NCBI GenBank assembly: GCA_910577065.1
Contig: CAJTLD010000019.1
Span: 3,751 to 12,848, forward strand
Source: an uncultured Lachnospiraceae bacterium
Lineage (GTDB): Bacteria; Bacillota; Clostridia; Lachnospirales; Lachnospiraceae
Direction of reading: 5' to 3'
DNA length: 9,098 bases
The notes below the pieces were generated by a model. The model did no database searches. It had not been told where the DNA came from and was given only the letters and a program-made list of their open reading frames with translations. Every line of letters starts with the position of its first letter. The stretch's first letter is position 1. This document shows, piece after piece, positions 6,001-9,098 of this stretch. A program made the translations under genes and the position numbers.

Positions 6001-7794
6001 ATGTTACATGCGTCAATTTTGGGGGCAGTTTTGTACCTTGCGGCGATTACCGCCTGTACCGTAATGGTTTACCGGTACCGCAAATCCTGCCAGCCGATGA
6101 GCGGGTTTGTGTGGGCGGTGCTCTCGTTTCTGGCCACTATTTGCATGGGAAGCATTCTGGCAGGCGTAATCAGCCTGCTGCATATTCCGGTCAATATCTA
6201 TACCATGGCGGTTATTTACGCGCTGCTGGCGGGTATTACGGCATTTTTGATCCGCAGGGAAGGCATGGTGCAGGAATACGAATGGGAAAAGTTCGACTTT
6301 ATTGTCGTCGCCGCCGTAACGGTGGGGGTTGCGGCAGTCTGCATCAAAATATTTTCCCCGCAGCTTTTGTACTGCTACTACAACAGCGACGCCGGGCTGC
6401 ATTTAAAAGAAGCGACCGCAATCGTGCGTTCCCAGAAAGTGACCAATATGTACTTTCTGCACTTGCAGAACGCCATGTTTATCGAAATGGTGCAGCCGTT
6501 TGTACGCATTGCCGACTGGTATAAAGGGTACATCCTGGGCGACTGCTTTTTCCTGTGGGTGGAGACGCTGTTTTTCGCGGCGTTTATCCGGCGGTACGCG
6601 CGGACGACGGCTTCAAAAGTATTTGCTGCTTTGCTGCTGTTCTGCTACTTTCTGGGCTACCCGTTTTTCAGCTTCTATTATTCGTTCGGCTACTGGGCGG
6701 TCGGAAGCATGATGATCGGGTTCCTTATCATGACGTTAAGGCTTTACGAAGAAGCAAAGGCAGAGCGTAAAATCACGGAATTTATGCTGATGCTGGGCTG
6801 CTTTGGCGTAATGACCAGCTATATGATGTTCGCCCCGGTGGCGTTTACGGCAGTCCTGTTTTACCTGATGATTGTAGCAAAACGGGAAGGAAAAATATTT
6901 ATTAAGAAAAATGTAATTCTTGCGCTGCGCGTCTTTTTGCTCCCAACGGCAATGGGACTGTATTTTTGCCTGTACGGTTTTTTCATTTCATCCGGGACGA
7001 GCATAGCGGGAGCGCTGACGAACGCCGGGGGAATTTATACGGAGCTTTATATGGATTTCTTCTGGACGATATTCCCGGTGCTTTTTGTGTTAGCCAGTAC
7101 CTTAAAACGGCGCAGATTTACGCCGGACGTCCTGTTTTTTCTGGCATTTTTCCTTTTTACCGGCGTAATGCTGCTGCTGACGCTTATGCACCGTGTTTCG
7201 ACCTATTATTACTATAAAACATATTACCCGCTTTGGATGCTCTGCTGGGCGCTGACCGCCAAAGCGGTTTCCCTGATGTTACAGCAGGCAAAAGAGACGC
7301 TGGCTGCATATTGTACTATGGTGGCGCTTTTTCTTGTGCTTTGCTTCGGAAAAATCGAGTACCGGGTGGTAACGTCTACGGAACGCATCACAGGCGCCAT
7401 GCACAGTACGGCGTTTTTTACCCTGTACCAGCACGACTGGTCCTTTATTACAAGAGGGCACGAAGGGCTGGACAATTCTGTGTTTGATTTGTTTCAGTAT
7501 GTGGCGGATCATCTTTCGGAAGAGAAGATGGTGCCGCTTTTAACCGAAGAAAACGATTACGGGCAGACCTATCTGTACGAAGGGGCAAGCGGCTACGATT
7601 TCCCGGATTTTTATGAATGGCGGCATACCAAAAAAGAACTTCGTCAGGCGTTTTACGACTGGGAGGTGCGGTATGCGGTGATGATGAAGGGAACGCAGTT
7701 TGAGAAGGAGCACGGGGAGGATACGCTTGGGAAAAAGGGCGTAAAGATCGAATTTGAAAACGAAGCCGGGTATATTTTAAGCTTAAGCTATTGA
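6001..7794 (+). CDS. large polytopic membrane protein, GT-C-like, with outside C-terminal domain
   Basis: This 597-aa protein has about 11-12 hydrophobic segments between residues 5 and 450, then a soluble tail (about 455-597). ATG 6001 follows AAGGAG (5988-5993) with 7-nt spacing and lies 11 nt after the previous stop. The loop after the fourth helix contains Y-Y-N-S-D-A-G-L-H-L (126-135), an acidic outside-loop motif in the place where GT-C enzymes carry their catalytic Asp. It is followed by the K-E-A-T-A-I-V amphipathic stretch. Other notable stretches are the Tyr-rich T-Y-Y-Y-Y-K-T-Y-Y-P-L-W (401-412) before a helix and the acidic tail (E-E-N-D-Y-G-Q at 516-522). The plan parallels the two preceding genes taken together, which suggests a distant relative. 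A role in moving sugars from lipid carriers to a surface polymer is inferred from topology and the GtrB/GtrA neighbours. I do not recognise a precisely named family. Confidence 0.7.
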   Translation: MLHASILGAVLYLAAITACTVMVYRYRKSCQPMSGFVWAVLSFLATICMGSILAGVISLLHIPVNIYTMAVIYALLAGITAFLIRREGMVQEYEWEKFDFIVVAAVTVGVAAVCIKIFSPQLLYCYYNSDAGLHLKEATAIVRSQKVTNMYFLHLQNAMFIEMVQPFVRIADWYKGYILGDCFFLWVETLFFAAFIRRYARTTASKVFAALLLFCYFLGYPFFSFYYSFGYWAVGSMMIGFLIMTLRLYEEAKAERKITEFMLMLGCFGVMTSYMMFAPVAFTAVLFYLMIVAKREGKIFIKKNVILALRVFLLPTAMGLYFCLYGFFISSGTSIAGALTNAGGIYTELYMDFFWTIFPVLFVLASTLKRRRFTPDVLFFLAFFLFTGVMLLLTLMHRVSTYYYYKTYYPLWMLCWALTAKAVSLMLQQAKETLAAYCTMVALFLVLCFGKIEYRVVTSTERITGAMHSTAFFTLYQHDWSFITRGHEGLDNSVFDLFQYVADHLSEEKMVPLLTEENDYGQTYLYEGASGYDFPDFYEWRHTKKELRQAFYDWEVRYAVMMKGTQFEKEHGEDTLGKKGVKIEFENEAGYILSLSY

Positions 7795-7873
7795 CAGAAG
7801 ATCCGTCAGGCATAGGGCAGGGTATGCGGCAGGCCAAGAACCCCGGCTCAGAATAATGAATAAGGAGATTTCT
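7795..7873 (+). other. 79-nt intergenic gap within the operon
   Basis: This is the widest gap in the operon. It contains a weak hairpin (7810-7814 gcata with 7823-7827 tatgc) but no T-tract. No terminator or consensus promoter is seen. It ends in the AAGGAG ribosome binding site (7862-7867) of the next gene, so read-through into that gene is likely. Confidence 0.4.
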
Positions 7874-9098
7874 ATGTATGTAAACCAAGACGCGGCATTT
7901 CAAAAAAAAATAGAACAGGAAAAAAGCTTTGTCTCTGCGGATTTGGGGGATTTTGCAAAATTTTTGGCATATACCCATGACGACGGGCCGGACGATGTTG
8001 AAGCGGAACCGCAGCGGCATGGGATCCGCAAGTTAAAAGGGACGCCTGCCTGGGCGCTTTTGTATCCGGCCAGGAAAGGGTATCATGCGGCAAAGTTTTT
8101 GTACCAAAACGGGGTGTCTGGCGTGTACCAAAAGGCAGAGCATGCCCTTACCCACAACCGCTATACCAGGCGCAGGGAAGCCAGGAAATACCTGACGAAA
8201 ATTATGCCTACCGAAGAAGAAAAGCAAAAGCAGAGGGAGCGCGTTTTTGACGCGGATTTGAAAATCAGCGTGCTGGTGCCGCTGTATAATACGCCGGAGC
8301 CGTTTTTGCGCGATATGATTGCCTCCGTGACCGGGCAGACGTACCAGAACTGGGAACTTTGCCTTGCGGACGCTTCGGATACAGCCTGCGGCGAGGTGGA
8401 AGCAGTGGTAAAGGCATATGCCAAAGAAGACAGCCGCATTGTTTACCGCAAGCTTTCTTCCAATGACGGGATTGCGGAAAATACAAATGCATGCATCAAG
8501 ATGTCAACGGGGACGTATCTGGCGTTATTTGACCATGACGACGTGCTGCACCCTTCGGCTCTTTATGAATGCGCAAAGGCAATTGAGAGGGAAGGCGCGG
8601 ATTTTGTTTATACGGACGAAGTCACATTTGAGGGGGAAGAACTCGAAAATATTTTGACGTATCATTTTAAGCCGGATTTTTCGGTTGATAATTTAAGGGG
8701 CGTAAATTATATCTGCCATCTGAGCGTATTTAAACGATCCCTGTTGGACGAAGTGGGGCTGTTTCGGCGGGAATACGACGGAAGCCAGGATCACGACATG
8801 ATCCTGCGCCTGACGGACGCGGCGGGGCATATCTGCCACATTCCCAAAATCCTTTATTTCTGGCGCAGCCATAAAATGTCCACGTCGCAGAATTTGGACG
8901 CTAAGCCGTATGCCATTGCGGCGGGCAGGAATGCGGTCAGGGAAGCGGAACTGCGCAGGGGTTACCCGGCCAAAGTGCACAGCGCGCAGATTTGCAAAAC
9001 CCATTACAGGATGCAGTATGAAACGAAAAACCCGAAGGTATCGGTTTTGATATACGATACGGGACAGGGAAAGGATAAGGCGGCCCGGACGGCGGCGG
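7874..9098 (+). CDS. GT2-family glycosyltransferase, partial (3' end beyond window)
   Basis: An open frame runs from ATG 7874, behind AAGGAG (7862-7867) with 6-nt spacing, to the window edge, giving 408 residues so far. Residues 1-128 are a charged N-terminal region with several R/K-rich stretches and no recognised catalytic motif. A GT-A domain spans about 129-333: K-I-S-V-L-V-P-L-Y-N-T (130-140), S-N-D-G-I-A-E-N-T-N (196-205), the metal motif L-F-D-H-D-D-V-L (218-225), Y-T-D-E-V (246-250), S-Q-D-H-D-M-I-L-R (304-312) and Y-F-W-R-S-H (328-333). These match GT2 enzymes often annotated as rhamnosyltransferase-like in wall polysaccharide and O-antigen clusters. At about 387-394 P-K-V-S-V-L-I-Y looks like the first strand of a second GT-A domain, so this is probably a tandem GT2 enzyme. 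Acting in the cytoplasm on a lipid-linked chain is the usual role. The sugar is not predictable. Confidence 0.88.
   Translation, partial: MYVNQDAAFQKKIEQEKSFVSADLGDFAKFLAYTHDDGPDDVEAEPQRHGIRKLKGTPAWALLYPARKGYHAAKFLYQNGVSGVYQKAEHALTHNRYTRRREARKYLTKIMPTEEEKQKQRERVFDADLKISVLVPLYNTPEPFLRDMIASVTGQTYQNWELCLADASDTACGEVEAVVKAYAKEDSRIVYRKLSSNDGIAENTNACIKMSTGTYLALFDHDDVLHPSALYECAKAIEREGADFVYTDEVTFEGEELENILTYHFKPDFSVDNLRGVNYICHLSVFKRSLLDEVGLFRREYDGSQDHDMILRLTDAAGHICHIPKILYFWRSHKMSTSQNLDAKPYAIAAGRNAVREAELRRGYPAKVHSAQICKTHYRMQYETKNPKVSVLIYDTGQGKDKAARTAA

Noticed and set aside
7780..7789. 10-bp perfect palindrome agcttaagct near the end of the 597-aa gene
   Set aside because: It is too short, lies inside coding sequence and has no T-tract; probably chance.
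7448..8020. Minus-strand open frame of 190 codons spanning the 7795-7873 gap
   Set aside because: It is antisense to two real genes with biased composition (Pro/Arg/Ser) and no domain.
1..9098. CRISPR arrays, insertion sequences, tRNA/rRNA, attachment sites
   Set aside because: No spaced direct repeats, transposase genes, terminal inverted repeats or RNA-gene signatures were seen.

Overview
The window looks like the chromosome of a low-to-medium GC Gram-positive anaerobe, most likely a member of the Clostridia close to Lachnospiraceae. The grounds are strong AGGAGG-type ribosome binding sites, GTG and TTG starts, a consensus sigma-A promoter and the gene families present. No species can be named from sequence alone.

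Layout. Positions 58-1307 (+) hold a small putative exported protein of unknown function and then a KdpE-like OmpR/PhoB-family response regulator with a GTG start. The 98-nt gap between them contains two overlapping hairpins. A 51-aa single-pass membrane peptide lies convergently on the minus strand (1467-1312). The first clear + strand terminator after the regulator is at 1639-1672, so the regulator transcript may run antisense through the small gene. A perfect TTGACA-17-TATAAT promoter (1685-1713) then starts a tightly packed + strand operon that runs off the right edge.

The operon encodes: (1) a GtrB/CsbB/DPM1-type polyprenyl-phosphate glycosyltransferase; (2) a GtrA-family membrane protein overlapping it by 4 nt; (3) a polytopic protein with an N-A-D-D motif in an external loop, resembling DUF6077/GT-C-like proteins; (4) a TTG-started protein with a few membrane helices, a soluble outside domain and a ComEC-like metallo-beta-lactamase domain; (5) a 597-aa polytopic protein with the same general plan (N-S-D loop motif, C-terminal outside domain); (6) the first 408 residues of a GT2 glycosyltransferase, probably a multi-domain one.

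Working model (inference): GtrB charges undecaprenyl phosphate with a sugar, GtrA helps flip it, and the polytopic proteins transfer the sugar outside the membrane to a cell-wall polymer whose backbone is built by GT2 enzymes such as the last one. The least ordinary part is 3246-5989. Two adjacent genes there look like the two halves of one GT-C-like membrane protein, split in an external loop, and the second half carries a predicted extracytoplasmic metallo-hydrolase domain.
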